DNA of 64,000 nt, taken from Scybalomonas sp905214925 (lineage in GTDB: Bacteria; Bacillota; Clostridia; Lachnospirales; Lachnospiraceae). Positions 45,663 through 55,415 of the stretch are shown here, in pieces. The notes beneath the pieces are model-generated. The model was given only the letters and a program-made list of their open reading frames with translations. It was not told the origin of the DNA and searched no databases. Location: contig CAJMOB010000003.1 of the NCBI GenBank assembly GCA_905214925.1, positions 94,531-158,530 on the forward strand, in the 5' to 3' direction. The first letter of the stretch is position 1. The number at the start of each line of letters is the position of its first letter. Both the position numbers and the translations under genes were made by a program.

Positions 45663-46406
45663 ATGTCAAAAAAAAGAACATTAAAGAAATCTATCACTTT
45701 TTTTACCGTTTTTTTCCTTCTCCTTTTAGGAATTGCGTGTATTTTCTATGTAAAGGATTACTATCATAGCCAGTCCACGGTTAAAAATTTTTTAAAAAGT
45801 GATAACATCGTAGCAGTAACAGAAGAAAAGGACTTCATTTCTTTTACAAACAAAATTAAAACATCAGAAAATGCTTTTATTTTTTATCAAGGTGCAAAGG
45901 TTGAATCTACTGCGTATGCTCCTTTATTATACCAACTAGCTGAGAATGGAATTGATTGCTTTCTCGTAAAAATGCCATTCCACTTAGCTGTCTTATCTCC
46001 TAATAAAGCAAATACGGTTTTAAAAGATTATGAAGACCAGTATACAAATTGGTATATTGGCGGTCATTCTCTTGGAGGTGCTATGGCTGCCTCCTATGCC
46101 TCCAAAAATGTATCACGATTAAAAGGACTTATTTTATTAGGTGCTTATTCTACAAATGATTTATCAGATACAGACCTTTTCGTTCTCTCGATTTATGGTT
46201 CAAACGATCATGTCTTAAATCATGAGAAATATGAAAACTACAAAAAAAATTTACCTACTTCTTTTTCTGAACTAGTATTAGAAGGTGGCAATCATGCTTA
46301 TTATGGAGATTATGGAGAACAAAAAGGAGATGGAAAAGCAGATTTAACAAGGCAAGAACAACAAGGAAAAACTTGTGATGCTATCCTACAATTCATTGCA
46401 CCATAA
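45663..46406 (+). CDS. Membrane-anchored alpha/beta hydrolase
   Basis: 247 aa. One N-terminal helix (about 10-30) anchors an extracytoplasmic alpha/beta hydrolase. The nucleophile elbow is GGHSLGGAMA (Ser), the acid probably the Asp in SIYGSNDHV, and the His in GGNHAYYGDYG. The substrate is unknown; the family (Abhydrolase_5-like) includes carboxylesterases and chlorophyllase-like enzymes. Confidence 0.82.
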   Translation: MSKKRTLKKSITFFTVFFLLLLGIACIFYVKDYYHSQSTVKNFLKSDNIVAVTEEKDFISFTNKIKTSENAFIFYQGAKVESTAYAPLLYQLAENGIDCFLVKMPFHLAVLSPNKANTVLKDYEDQYTNWYIGGHSLGGAMAASYASKNVSRLKGLILLGAYSTNDLSDTDLFVLSIYGSNDHVLNHEKYENYKKNLPTSFSELVLEGGNHAYYGDYGEQKGDGKADLTRQEQQGKTCDAILQFIAP

Positions 46407-46484
46407 CAAAAACTTTACTAAGACCTATTGTCTAAGCCATAAGAAACTCACTTTTTTAGTTTCTTACAATAATAAATAAATTGC

Positions 46485-46537
46485 AAAAGCAGTCATTCTA
46501 TAGCAATTTATAAAGCTGATAGAATGACTGCTTTTTT
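46485..46537. terminator. Terminator downstream of the hydrolase gene
   Basis: Perfect 17-bp stem AAAAGCAGTCATTCTAT with 17-nt loop and T-run. A shorter hairpin AAGAAACT/AGTTTCTT precedes it near 46441-46465. Also usable by the convergent gene at 46585. Confidence 0.88.
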
Positions 46538-46584
46538 ATAACACAAATACTCCTCTATAAAATAATTTTCTCGTGGCTTCTACC

Positions 46585-47010
46585 TTATTTTTGATTTTGA
46601 AAAACAACATATTGTTTCTCATAATTTCCCCACCATGTACTTGGCACCTCTCCTGTCACATAGATAGTTGAAAATAACATTTCCTTTTCATTTAGCTTCG
46701 TTACAATGGTTAAAAGCATTTCTTCTATTGGAAAAATAATCTGCCCTTTTTCCTGTTTTAACTGTGCTAAATAACTCTTTTCCTCTTTTGATAAAATGCT
46801 ATCTATTTTTTCTCTTGCTTCGTTTGGGATGACAAAATAGTAAAAATCTACGTAGATATCTTTTCTTCCTCTTTCCACCCACATAGTAAAAAAATTATGA
46901 TAGGCTTGTGCTGCATCTTGCGTTATCACGGTATTTTCATATTTCTCAAATCCCTCTTGAATATTTTCAAAATAGATCCCATTCCTTTTCTTTAATTGTT
47001 CTATTGTCAT
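46585..47010 (-). CDS. Uncharacterised 141-aa cytoplasmic protein
   Basis: No signal peptide or membrane helix. Mixed alpha/beta with aromatic clusters (YVDFYYFVIP) and a C-terminal EVPSTWWGNYEKQYVVF. GGGAGGA precedes the ATG by 6 nt, so it is very probably expressed. I do not recognise the family. It lies at the end of the riboflavin operon (118 nt gap) and may or may not be co-transcribed. Confidence 0.7.
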   Translation of the reverse strand: MTIEQLKKRNGIYFENIQEGFEKYENTVITQDAAQAYHNFFTMWVERGRKDIYVDFYYFVIPNEAREKIDSILSKEEKSYLAQLKQEKGQIIFPIEEMLLTIVTKLNEKEMLFSTIYVTGEVPSTWWGNYEKQYVVFQNQK

Positions 47011-47128
47011 AAGGTTCCTCCCTTTTTTCTTATTGTACTCTCTATATTCTATTTTATTTTATCATAGGAATGGAAAATCAATTGCTATTTTTTATAAATT
47101 TCTCTTTTTCTACTTCTTTATCTCCTTA

Positions 47129-47593
47129 TCATTCAAGACATTTTATTAAATTTACCATTTCAATGGCTCCTTCTGCACATTCAAATCCTTTATTTCCTGC
47201 CTTTGTTCCAGCCCTTTCAATGGCCTGCTCAATATTTTCTGTTGTTAAAATTCCAAACATAACGGGAACTCCTGTTTCCAATGATACATGAGCAATTCCT
47301 TTTGATACTTCATTGCATACATAATCATAATGACTTGTACTTCCTCGAATAACAGCCCCTAAACAAATAACAGCATCATATTTTTTACTTTTTGCCATCT
47401 TTGATGCAATAACAGGAATTTCAAATGCCCCTGGAACCCATGCTAAATCAATGGCATCTTCTTCTACTCCATGTCTCTTTAATCCATCTACAGCTCCTGA
47501 AATCAGTTTTGAAGTAATAAATTCATTAAATCTTCCTGCTACAATTCCTACTTTTATTTCACTTGCTATTAACTTTCCTTCTAAAATATTCAT
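47129..47593 (-). CDS. ribH: 6,7-dimethyl-8-ribityllumazine synthase
   Basis: 154 aa, standard length. VAGRFNEFIT, WVPGAFEIP and GAVIRGSTSHYDYVCNE line the active site of the icosahedral or pentameric enzyme, which condenses the pyrimidine with dihydroxybutanone phosphate. The start is the ATG at 47593 with GGAGA 9 nt upstream; the ORF continues 34 codons further without ribosome site. Confidence 0.95.
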   Translation of the reverse strand: MNILEGKLIASEIKVGIVAGRFNEFITSKLISGAVDGLKRHGVEEDAIDLAWVPGAFEIPVIASKMAKSKKYDAVICLGAVIRGSTSHYDYVCNEVSKGIAHVSLETGVPVMFGILTTENIEQAIERAGTKAGNKGFECAEGAIEMVNLIKCLE

Positions 47594-47713
47594 CGTTTCT
47601 TTCTCCATTCTTTTTATTTTTAATCCATGTTTATTTTCATGAAAAACTATAACTGCTATTGCGAAACTCACTCGAAAATCCTCTTGATTGATCAATAGCC
47701 ATATCCGCCCTTT

Positions 47714-48916
47714 TTAAAATTCATACTGAAAGATATGTCCCATTCGATTCTTTTTTGTCTTTAAATAAAATCGATCGTAAGGATTTACTTTTACCTCAAT
47801 GGGAATTCGCTCCACAATCTCCATCCCATAATCCTCTAACTGATATACTTTATCTGGATTATTTGTTAAAAGTCTTAATGTTTTCACCCCAAGATCTTTT
47901 AAAATCTGACTTCCTATGTAATATTCTCTTAAATCCCCTTGGAATCCCAAAGCCAAATTAGCATCTAACGTATCCATACCCTTTTCTTGTAATTCATACG
48001 CTTTTAATTTATTAATTAAACCAATGCCTCTTCCCTCTTGTCGCATATATAAAAGGATTCCTCTTCCTTCTTGTTCTATCTGTTGCAATGCCATTTGTAA
48101 TTGTTCTCCACAGTCACAACGAGAAGATCCAAACACATCCCCCGTTAAACATTCGGAATGAACACGACATAACACCTCTTTTCCATCTCCAATTTCCCCT
48201 TTTACTAATGCCATATGATGCTCTCCATTTAATACATTCACATATCCATAGGCTTTGAATATACCATATTTCGTTGGCAGTTGAATGACTGCAGAACGCT
48301 CTACAAGCTTTTCCTTTACTTTTCGATACTTTTGAATCGCTTGAATGGTTATCATTTTTATTTGAAATTGTTGGGCTAATTTCATCAATTCACTTGTTCT
48401 CATCATGGTTCCATCATCTCTCATGATTTCACAACAAAGCCCACATTCTTTTAACCCAGCAAGACGCATCAGATCGACGGTTGCTTCTGTATGTCCATTT
48501 CGTTCTAACACTCCATTTTTCTTAGCAATCAATGGAAACATATGCCCTGGTCTTCGAAACTGTTCTGGTTTTATACCTGCTTCTACACATTTTCTTGCAG
48601 TCAATCCTCTTTCCTCAGCTGAAATTCCCGTGGTCGTATCGATAAAATCAATCGAAACGGTAAATGCAGTCTCATGGGAGTCCGTATTGTTCGATACCAT
48701 TTGTGGCAACTTAAGTTCCCTTCCAAGTGCCTCACTCATTGGCATACAAATCAGTCCTCTTCCATAGGTCGCCATAAAATTTACATTTTCTGTGGTTGCA
48801 AACTCTGCAGCGCAAATAAAATCTCCTTCATTTTCTCGTTCTTCATCATCGGTTACTAAAATAATCTTTCCTTGTCTTAATTCCTCTAATGCCTCTTCTA
48901 CTGTATTAAATTCCAT
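47714..48916 (-). CDS. ribBA: Bifunctional DHBP synthase / GTP cyclohydrolase II
   Basis: 400 aa. N-terminal RibB domain (about 1-200) with DDEERENEGD and RRPGHMFPLIA. C-terminal RibA domain (about 205-400) with zinc-binding Cys in ECLTGDVFGSSRCDCGEQL and the RQEGRGIGL motif. It makes both branch substrates of riboflavin from GTP and ribulose 5-phosphate. AAAGGATG precedes the ATG. Confidence 0.96.
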   Translation of the reverse strand: MEFNTVEEALEELRQGKIILVTDDEERENEGDFICAAEFATTENVNFMATYGRGLICMPMSEALGRELKLPQMVSNNTDSHETAFTVSIDFIDTTTGISAEERGLTARKCVEAGIKPEQFRRPGHMFPLIAKKNGVLERNGHTEATVDLMRLAGLKECGLCCEIMRDDGTMMRTSELMKLAQQFQIKMITIQAIQKYRKVKEKLVERSAVIQLPTKYGIFKAYGYVNVLNGEHHMALVKGEIGDGKEVLCRVHSECLTGDVFGSSRCDCGEQLQMALQQIEQEGRGILLYMRQEGRGIGLINKLKAYELQEKGMDTLDANLALGFQGDLREYYIGSQILKDLGVKTLRLLTNNPDKVYQLEDYGMEIVERIPIEVKVNPYDRFYLKTKKNRMGHIFQYEF

Positions 48917-48942
48917 AATAGGTCATCCTTTCTTTTTAATAT

Positions 48943-49584
48943 TTATAAAAAACCATGTTCCATTAAAAAGTTCTCTGTAATGGTTTCTTCCTTTTTTGTT
49001 ACATCTAAAAATTTTGATACATATTTTCCGATACAGTCTGCTTCTAAATTGACAAATTCCCCTTTTTTTCTTTCTTTTAAATTTGTATTTTGAACCGTAT
49101 GTGGGATAACGGATACAAAGAAACTTTTATCTGTCACATTCGTCACAGTTAAACTGATGCCATCGATTGCAATGGAGCCTTTCTCTATCACATATCGCAA
49201 TATTTTTTCTTCTGCCAAAATTTCATATAACACCGCATTTTCTTCTCGCTTCATTCCTTGAATTTTCCCTATACCATCAATATGTCCCGACACAATATGT
49301 CCTCCAAATCTTCCATTCATGGGCATAGCTCTTTCTAAATTGACAAGCTGTCCCTTGCTCAACTGGCTAATAGAACACCTCCTCCACGTTTCTGGCATAA
49401 CATCTGCGATAAAAACATCTTTTGTAAAACTCGTAACTGTTAAACAAATGCCGTTGACAGCAATACTATCTCCTAATTGTATTTCTTCTAACACTTTTTT
49501 TGCTTGTATCGTTATCTTCGCACAGTTTACACTTCTTTGTATCTCTTGTAAGATTCCTCTTTCTTCTATGATTCCTGTAAACAA
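48943..49584 (-). CDS. ribE: Riboflavin synthase alpha chain
   Basis: 213 aa, two lumazine-binding repeats (MFTGIIEERG, then FGGHIVSGHIDGIGKI and the second VNLEADCIGKYV). Starts with TTG at 49584 after GGGGAGGTGG and overlaps the ribD stop by 19 nt, so translation is coupled. Confidence 0.94.
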   Translation of the reverse strand: MFTGIIEERGILQEIQRSVNCAKITIQAKKVLEEIQLGDSIAVNGICLTVTSFTKDVFIADVMPETWRRCSISQLSKGQLVNLERAMPMNGRFGGHIVSGHIDGIGKIQGMKREENAVLYEILAEEKILRYVIEKGSIAIDGISLTVTNVTDKSFFVSVIPHTVQNTNLKERKKGEFVNLEADCIGKYVSKFLDVTKKEETITENFLMEHGFL

Positions 49585-50702
49585 GATTCCACCTCCCCTT
49601 CTATGACATAATCATTTCCTATCTTTTTCATTGTCACCTCTTTTAAATGAATTCCTTGTTCTACTTGAAATACTCCCCTTCCTCCAATTGGTGTCTTTCC
49701 TTCCTTTCCACCAAATAGAGTTGGTGCAATATACGCCTGCACTCGATTTACAACTCCCTCTTTTAATGCGCTGGCATTTAATTCTGCCCCACCTTCTAGT
49801 AATACACTATCCACCCCTCTTTTTCCTAATTCTTTCATTAATTCTTTTAATGGAATTGCCATTTTATTTTCTCCCTCTTTTTCTTGTTTTCTCGGCGAAA
49901 AAGAAAGTAAAGTACATCCCGCTTCTTTTAATAATTTTTCTTTTTCTCTGTTTTTTTCCTGTTTACAAGTGGCAATCCATGTCTCCACATCCTTTGCCGT
50001 TTGTACAACCTTTGAGTGAAGAGGGATTTTTAAATTGGTATCACAAATAATTCGGATTGGATTTCTCCCATTTGGAATACGACAAGTCAAACTTGGATCA
50101 TCTTTTATCACCGTTCCAATTCCTACCATAATGGCTGAATACTGATGTCTTGTTCTTTGTACTTCTTCTCTTGCCTTCTCACCTGTAATCCATTTCGATT
50201 GTCCAATGACCGTTGCTATTTTCCCATCTAATGTCATAGCATATTTCATTAAAACATAAGGCGTTTTTGTTTTTATGTAATGAAAAAAGATACGATTTAA
50301 CTCTTCACACTCTTTTCTTAGCACTCCAACCTGAACTTCAATTCCATGTTCTTTAAGCGTTTGGATTCCTTCTCCTGCTACCTTTGGATTTGGATCACTA
50401 CATCCAATGACAACTTTACTCACCCCACTTTCTATAATGATATCAGTGCAAGGAGGTGTTTTCCCATAGTGACAACAAGGTTCTAATGTAACATAAAGGG
50501 TAGCTCCATCTGCTGATTCTCTTGTATTTTGAAAGGCTTCTCGTTCTGCATGTAATCCGCCAAATTCTTTATGATATCCTTCTCCTATAATCTGATTTTC
50601 TTTTACAAGAACGGCTCCAACTAAAGGATTCGGATTCACATATCCCATCCCCTTTTTCGCCAATTCAAGTGCATATTTCATATAGTTTTCCTCTTGTTCC
50701 AC
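49566..50702 (-). CDS. ribD: Bifunctional riboflavin deaminase/reductase
   Basis: 378 aa. N-terminal deaminase with zinc ligands in HAERE and PCCHYGKTPPC; C-terminal reductase (about 150-378) with KYAMTLDGKIA and LLEGGAELNAS. It performs the second and third steps of the GTP branch. The GTG at 50702 has AAAGGAGG 8 nt upstream; other starts lack a site. First gene of the FMN-riboswitch operon. Confidence 0.95.
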   Translation of the reverse strand: MEQEENYMKYALELAKKGMGYVNPNPLVGAVLVKENQIIGEGYHKEFGGLHAEREAFQNTRESADGATLYVTLEPCCHYGKTPPCTDIIIESGVSKVVIGCSDPNPKVAGEGIQTLKEHGIEVQVGVLRKECEELNRIFFHYIKTKTPYVLMKYAMTLDGKIATVIGQSKWITGEKAREEVQRTRHQYSAIMVGIGTVIKDDPSLTCRIPNGRNPIRIICDTNLKIPLHSKVVQTAKDVETWIATCKQEKNREKEKLLKEAGCTLLSFSPRKQEKEGENKMAIPLKELMKELGKRGVDSVLLEGGAELNASALKEGVVNRVQAYIAPTLFGGKEGKTPIGGRGVFQVEQGIHLKEVTMKKIGNDYVIEGEVESCLQES

Positions 50703-50751
50703 AATAATTTCCTCCTTTATTTTAGATACTGTTTGCACGTAGTGCTTTTTT

Positions 50752-50792
50752 ATGTTATAGGATGGCTCGCTTTTGGAGGAATCCTATAACAT
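50752..50792 (-). promoter_or_regulatory. Hairpin in the rib leader whose loop complements the ribD ribosome site
   Basis: Perfect 11-bp stem ATGTTATAGGA/TCCTATAACAT with a 19-nt loop. On the transcript the loop contains TTCCTCC, complementary to GGAGGAA of the ribD Shine-Dalgarno about 40 nt downstream. No T-run follows, so it is not a terminator. Confidence 0.5.
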
Positions 50793-50848
50793 AAAAAAAT
50801 CCCTGAAAAAACAAAATATTCTCTTCCTACTTTGTTTTCATTCAGGGA
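50793..50848 (-). terminator. Second leader terminator of the rib operon
   Basis: Minus strand: TCCCTGAA...TTCAGGGA with additional AAAACAAA/TTTGTTTT pairing, followed by T7. It lies between the FMN aptamer and ribD. Confidence 0.75.
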
Positions 50849-50950
50849 CTTACTTCTTGTTGATTCCTAATTATTTTTTTAACACTTTTTTCATTTAACA
50901 TTATTTGAAAGGATAAAGTATAGTTTTTATATTGTTGCCTTCACATAAAC

Positions 50951-50987
50951 AAAAAAACTCCGAAATGAAAACCAAATCATTTCAGAG
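50951..50987 (-). terminator. First leader terminator of the rib operon (riboswitch expression platform)
   Basis: Minus strand: CTC-N-GAAATGA type 10-bp stem with one mismatch, 8-nt loop, then T7. Lies about 105 nt downstream of the aptamer. Confidence 0.75.
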
Positions 50988-51093
50988 CTACTTATTTCCT
51001 TTTAACTTCAATTATCTGCTTTTATCTGTTATCAAATTAATCTCAAAATAATAAAAATGATTTCAGTTCAAACAACGATAATTGATTTTTCTC

Positions 51094-51200
51094 TTCTCTC
51101 ATCCAGACTTTACTGTCGGTTTTGGAATTTCACCAAATCATGCGCTTAGGCGCTCGCGGACTTTACCGCCGGTCGGGAATCTCACCCTGCCCTGAAGATG
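51094..51200 (-). ncRNA. FMN riboswitch (RFN element)
   Basis: The minus strand has all RFN signatures in order: CTTCAGGGCAGGGTGA, TTCCCGACCGGCGGT, AGTCCGCGAGC, a variable arm, GATTTGGTGAAATTCC, and CCGACAGT...AGTCTGGATGAGAGAA. It binds FMN and switches off the ribD-E-BA-H operon. It begins about 10 nt after the predicted start of transcription. Confidence 0.98.
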
Positions 51201-51218
51201 TTTATTCAATTGTTTTGT

Positions 51219-51247
51219 ATTATAATGCTATTTTTTCTATTTGTCAA
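51219..51247 (-). promoter_or_regulatory. Consensus promoter of the riboflavin operon
   Basis: Minus strand TTGACA (51242-51247), 17-nt spacer, TATAAT (51219-51224): both boxes perfect. Confidence 0.9.
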
Positions 51248-51306
51248 TCTGTTTTCTCATTTTCTATTTATTTTCATGCTACTACTAATACAGGATGAAT
51301 TTTTCA

Positions 51307-51350
51307 TAATAGAAAAAGCTACTGTAAAAATACAGTAGCTTTTTCTATTA
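51307..51350 (-). terminator. Terminator of the ABC exporter operon
   Basis: Perfect 20-bp stem with 4-nt loop (TAATAGAAAAAGCTACTGTA arm), immediately after the stop of the second ABC gene. Confidence 0.9.
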
Positions 51351-51371
51351 TTTTTTATGGATTCTTTTTCT

Positions 51372-53210
51372 TTATGCGCTTTCTTCGCCTTCTTCAAATT
51401 GGCTATTATATAATTTCTCATAGAATCCGCCTTGTGCTAATAACTCATCATGAGTACCTTGTTCGATGATGTCACCATCTTTCATAACAAGAATTAAATC
51501 GGCATCACGAATGGTTGATAAACGATGGGCAATAACGAAACTTGTTCTTCCTTGCATTAAGTGATCCATCGCTTTTTGAATTTCAACTTCTGTACGAGTA
51601 TCAACAGAACTTGTTGCCTCATCGAGAATTAAAATTTTAGGATCTGCCAAAATTGCTCTTGCAATGGTAAGAAGCTGTTTTTGACCTTGAGAAATATTAC
51701 TTGTTTCTTCATCTAAGATTGTATTATAACCATCTGGCTGTGTTAAGATAAAATGCTCTGCACGAGCCGCTTTTGCGGCTGCTATTACTTCTTCATCTGT
51801 GGCATCTAAACGTCCATAACGGATATTTTCCATAATACTACCGTTATAAAGCCATGTATCTTGAAGTACCATACCAAACATTTCACGAAGTTCTGAACGA
51901 TTGAAGTCACGAAGATCATGACCATCCACTTTAATGCTTCCTTCATTTACATCATAAAAACGCATTAATAACTTGATCATCGTTGTCTTACCTGCACCTG
52001 TCGGTCCTACGATAGCAACCTTTTGACCTTCTTTTACACTTGCTGAGAAATCTTTAATAATCGTTTTATCTGGATTGTAACCAAATTTTACATGTTCAAA
52101 TGTTACATTTCCTTCTAAACCATTAATGGATACTGGATTTTCCACTATCTGATCTTCTTCTTCTTCTGCAAGAAATTCAAAAACACGTTCTGCTGCTGCT
52201 GCTGTTGATTGAAGCATATTTCCAACTTGTGCGATCTGTTGGATTGGCATTGTAAAGTTACGAATATATTGGAAGAAGGATTGAATTTTACCAACTTCTA
52301 ATTTTCCTTGCATAACTAAATAACCACCTAAAATAGCAACCATAACATATCCTAAGTTTCCAACGAATGCCATAATTGGCATCATCATCCCTGAGAAAAA
52401 CTGTGATTTCCATGCGGAATCATATAACTTCGCATTTATCGTTTCAAAGTCTTCTACAACGGACTGTTCTTTATTGAATACTTTAACGATGTTATGTCCA
52501 GAATATACTTCTTCTACTTGCCCATTCACTTCTCCTAAAAATTTCTGTTGCTGTCTAAAATATTTTTGAGAGTGTTTCATAACGACTCCAATGAGTCCAG
52601 CAGAAATTGGTAAAATCAATAAGGCACAAAGTGTCATCCATACATTAATGCGAAGCATCATAATGAATACACCGATAATTGTTGTTGTAGAAGTAATAAG
52701 CTGTGTCACACTTTGGTTTAAACTCATCTGTAAAGTATCCACATCGTTTGTAACACGAGATAATACTTCACCAACCGTACGGCTTTCAAAATACTTCATC
52801 GGCATTTTATTGATTTTAATAGAAATATCTCTTCTTAAACTATAAGAAATATCATTAGAAATTCCTGTCATAACAAAACCTTGAATAAAGGAGAAACAGG
52901 CACTCATCACATAGAGTCCTAATAAGGTAAGCAAGATTTGAACGATTTTATCATAATTAATGCCACCTGTCCCTTGAATTTTTGCTACAAGTCCTTCAAA
53001 TAACTCCGTCGTTGCATTTCCTAAAATATCTGGTCCGATAATATTAAAGATTGTTCCTAAAATGGCAAAACAGATCATGATAACAAAACGGATTTTATAT
53101 TTTCCCATGAACTTCAATAATTTTCCAATGGAGCCTTTAAAGTCTTTCGCCTTTTCTCCTGCTCCCATCTGCCCACGTCCCATCGGACCTCTTTTTGGTG
53201 CATCACTCAT
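51372..53210 (-). CDS. Heterodimeric ABC exporter, subunit with canonical Walker B
   Basis: 612 aa: basic N-terminus, six-helix exporter domain (about 45-330), ATPase domain (about 375-612). Walker A GPTGAGKTT, Walker B ILILDEATSSVD with catalytic Glu, but a degenerate signature ISQGQ. Together with its partner this gives one competent and one degenerate ATP site, as in BmrCD/TM287-288-type multidrug exporters. The start is the ATG at 53210 after AAAGGAGG, overlapping the partner's stop by 8 nt. Confidence 0.93.
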   Translation of the reverse strand: MSDAPKRGPMGRGQMGAGEKAKDFKGSIGKLLKFMGKYKIRFVIMICFAILGTIFNIIGPDILGNATTELFEGLVAKIQGTGGINYDKIVQILLTLLGLYVMSACFSFIQGFVMTGISNDISYSLRRDISIKINKMPMKYFESRTVGEVLSRVTNDVDTLQMSLNQSVTQLITSTTTIIGVFIMMLRINVWMTLCALLILPISAGLIGVVMKHSQKYFRQQQKFLGEVNGQVEEVYSGHNIVKVFNKEQSVVEDFETINAKLYDSAWKSQFFSGMMMPIMAFVGNLGYVMVAILGGYLVMQGKLEVGKIQSFFQYIRNFTMPIQQIAQVGNMLQSTAAAAERVFEFLAEEEEDQIVENPVSINGLEGNVTFEHVKFGYNPDKTIIKDFSASVKEGQKVAIVGPTGAGKTTMIKLLMRFYDVNEGSIKVDGHDLRDFNRSELREMFGMVLQDTWLYNGSIMENIRYGRLDATDEEVIAAAKAARAEHFILTQPDGYNTILDEETSNISQGQKQLLTIARAILADPKILILDEATSSVDTRTEVEIQKAMDHLMQGRTSFVIAHRLSTIRDADLILVMKDGDIIEQGTHDELLAQGGFYEKLYNSQFEEGEESA

Positions 53211-55392
53211 GATCTCCTGCCTCCTTTCCAAGTCCTAACTCTTTTTCTGAAAGCTGTGACATCGCAATTTGACGATAGACATCACAAGTTTTCATCAATT
53301 CTTCATGAGTACCTTTTCCAACAATGCGACCATCATCTAATACAAGAATCTGTTCTGCATGTAAAATAGTACTAATACGCTGAGCAACAATAATCGTTAC
53401 CGCATCTTTTGTTTCTTGCTTTAATGCCTGACGTAATACAACATCTGTTTTATAATCTAGGGCAGAAAAACTATCATCAAAAATATAAATTTCTGGATTC
53501 TTTGCAATGGCTCTTGCAATAGAAAGTCTTTGCTTTTGTCCACCAGAAACATTCGTACCACCTTGTGCAATTGGCGAATCAAAACCTTCTGTTTTAGCAG
53601 AAATAAATTCTGTTGCCTGTGCAATTTCCGCTGCTTTTTCAATAGTTTCTTTGGAAGCATTTTCACAACCATAACGAAGGTTTGAGTCAATGGTTCCTGA
53701 GAATAATACTCCTTTTTGTGGTACATATCCTAATTTATCGCGAAGTTCATGTTGTTTCATATCACGAACATCCACACCGTTTACAAGGACTTGCCCTTCT
53801 GTTACATCAAAGAAACGAGGAATTAAATTAACAAGCGTTGATTTACCACTACCTGTGCTACCAATAATAGCAGTTGTTTCTCCATGTTTTGCCACGAAGT
53901 TCAAATCCGTTAATACGTTTTCAGAAGCTCCTGGATAAGCAAAAGATACATGTTTAAATTCCACACTGCTTTCTTTTGATTCTTCTTGAATCTTATCTTT
54001 TTCTGGATCATGAATAGTAAGGGAAGTATGAAGAACTTCGCTAATACGGTTACCAGAAACGCTCGCTCTTGGAAGCATAATAGACATCATAGTAAGCATT
54101 AAGAATGACATAATAATTTGCATTGTATACTGAATAAATGCCATCATATCACCGACCTGCATTAATCCATCATCAATGCTATGTGCTCCTACATAAACGA
54201 TTAATAATGTAATTAAGTTCATAATTAACATCATTGTTGGCATCATAAATGTCATACAACGGTTAACAAATAAGTTTGTTTTTGTAAGCGTTTGGTTTGC
54301 ATCTTCAAAACGTTTTTCTTCATGTTTTTCTGTACTAAATGCACGAATAACAGAAAGACCTGTTAAAATTTCTCTTGTTACTAAGTTCATTCTATCGATC
54401 AATGTCTGCAATCTTTTAAATCTTGGCATTGCAACTGCAAATAAAACAAGTACAACGAGTAAAATGGATCCGACAGCTACTCCAATAATCCAAGCCATAG
54501 AAGTGTTCGTATTTAATACTTTCATAAAACCACCGATTCCAAGGATTGGCGCATAAAGTACAATACGGAAAATCATGGACATAACTAATTGAATTTGCTG
54601 AACATCATTTGTACTTCTTGTAATTAAAGAAGCTGTTGAGAATTTGTTAAATTCTGCATTGGAAAAAGATACAACCTTTTTATAGACATCTTCTCTCACA
54701 TCTCTTGCAAATCCAGCTGCTACACGGCAAGAAAGGAAAGCTACACTAACAGAAGCTACCATAATAACAAGGGCCATAGCCACCATTTTAATTCCAGTTG
54801 TCTTCATGTACTGACTTTGGAGTTGATCCAAATCCATATCTTGCGCTTTATATTCTGCTTTCACATAAGAAACAGAAGCCTGATCTACCATCATCTCTGG
54901 CATATCTTCTATCTTCTCTGCCATCTGACTTTTCATCTTATCCAATTGTTCTTGTGGCATCTGCATCATTGCATCCAAAATACTTACGCCTTCTGGAAGT
55001 TGCATCTGCTCTTTCATCTGCTTTGTCTCTTCTGAATCCGCACTTAATGTTAAGGCTATCATCATCGGTTGTGCAAAAATAGAATTTAACTCCTCACGTT
55101 CATCTTTCGTAACGTCTTTTAATTTCCATAGTCCATCTTCTTTTTGTTCATAATGTTTTTGCACTACTTGCTGTTCTTTTGTTGTCATAAATAAAAACAA
55201 CTGTTTTAATGATTCATCACGAATCTGGCTTGGAACAGCATCTTCAATTCCTCCTTGCTGAATACCAACATTAATAATGTCAGATGTATAGCTTGGAAGC
55301 GATAAATCACAATAAGCCTGCAAGAATAATAATGCAATAATTACAACTATAATTCCTGCTGACTTTTTTAGATACTTTACTAATTTCAGCAT
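53203..55392 (-). CDS. Heterodimeric ABC exporter, subunit with Asp in Walker B and a large external loop
   Basis: 729 aa. Walker A GSTGSGKST, normal signature VSGGQKQRLS, but Walker B IYIFDDSFSALD has Asp in place of the catalytic Glu. Between the first and second helices there is an insertion of about 155 residues (about 45-200) rich in Met, Gln, Glu and Lys, predicted to lie outside the cell. Substrate unknown; efflux of drugs or lipids is likely. It follows the MarR gene by 23 nt. Confidence 0.92.
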   Translation of the reverse strand: MLKLVKYLKKSAGIIVVIIALLFLQAYCDLSLPSYTSDIINVGIQQGGIEDAVPSQIRDESLKQLFLFMTTKEQQVVQKHYEQKEDGLWKLKDVTKDEREELNSIFAQPMMIALTLSADSEETKQMKEQMQLPEGVSILDAMMQMPQEQLDKMKSQMAEKIEDMPEMMVDQASVSYVKAEYKAQDMDLDQLQSQYMKTTGIKMVAMALVIMVASVSVAFLSCRVAAGFARDVREDVYKKVVSFSNAEFNKFSTASLITRSTNDVQQIQLVMSMIFRIVLYAPILGIGGFMKVLNTNTSMAWIIGVAVGSILLVVLVLFAVAMPRFKRLQTLIDRMNLVTREILTGLSVIRAFSTEKHEEKRFEDANQTLTKTNLFVNRCMTFMMPTMMLIMNLITLLIVYVGAHSIDDGLMQVGDMMAFIQYTMQIIMSFLMLTMMSIMLPRASVSGNRISEVLHTSLTIHDPEKDKIQEESKESSVEFKHVSFAYPGASENVLTDLNFVAKHGETTAIIGSTGSGKSTLVNLIPRFFDVTEGQVLVNGVDVRDMKQHELRDKLGYVPQKGVLFSGTIDSNLRYGCENASKETIEKAAEIAQATEFISAKTEGFDSPIAQGGTNVSGGQKQRLSIARAIAKNPEIYIFDDSFSALDYKTDVVLRQALKQETKDAVTIIVAQRISTILHAEQILVLDDGRIVGKGTHEELMKTCDVYRQIAMSQLSEKELGLGKEAGDHE

Positions 55393-55415
55393 CGCCTTTT
55401 CACCTCTGTCTTTTA

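Noticed and set aside
50752..50792. Third terminator in the rib leader
   Set aside because: The stem is strong but an A-run instead of a T-run follows on the transcript, so I list it as a regulatory hairpin.
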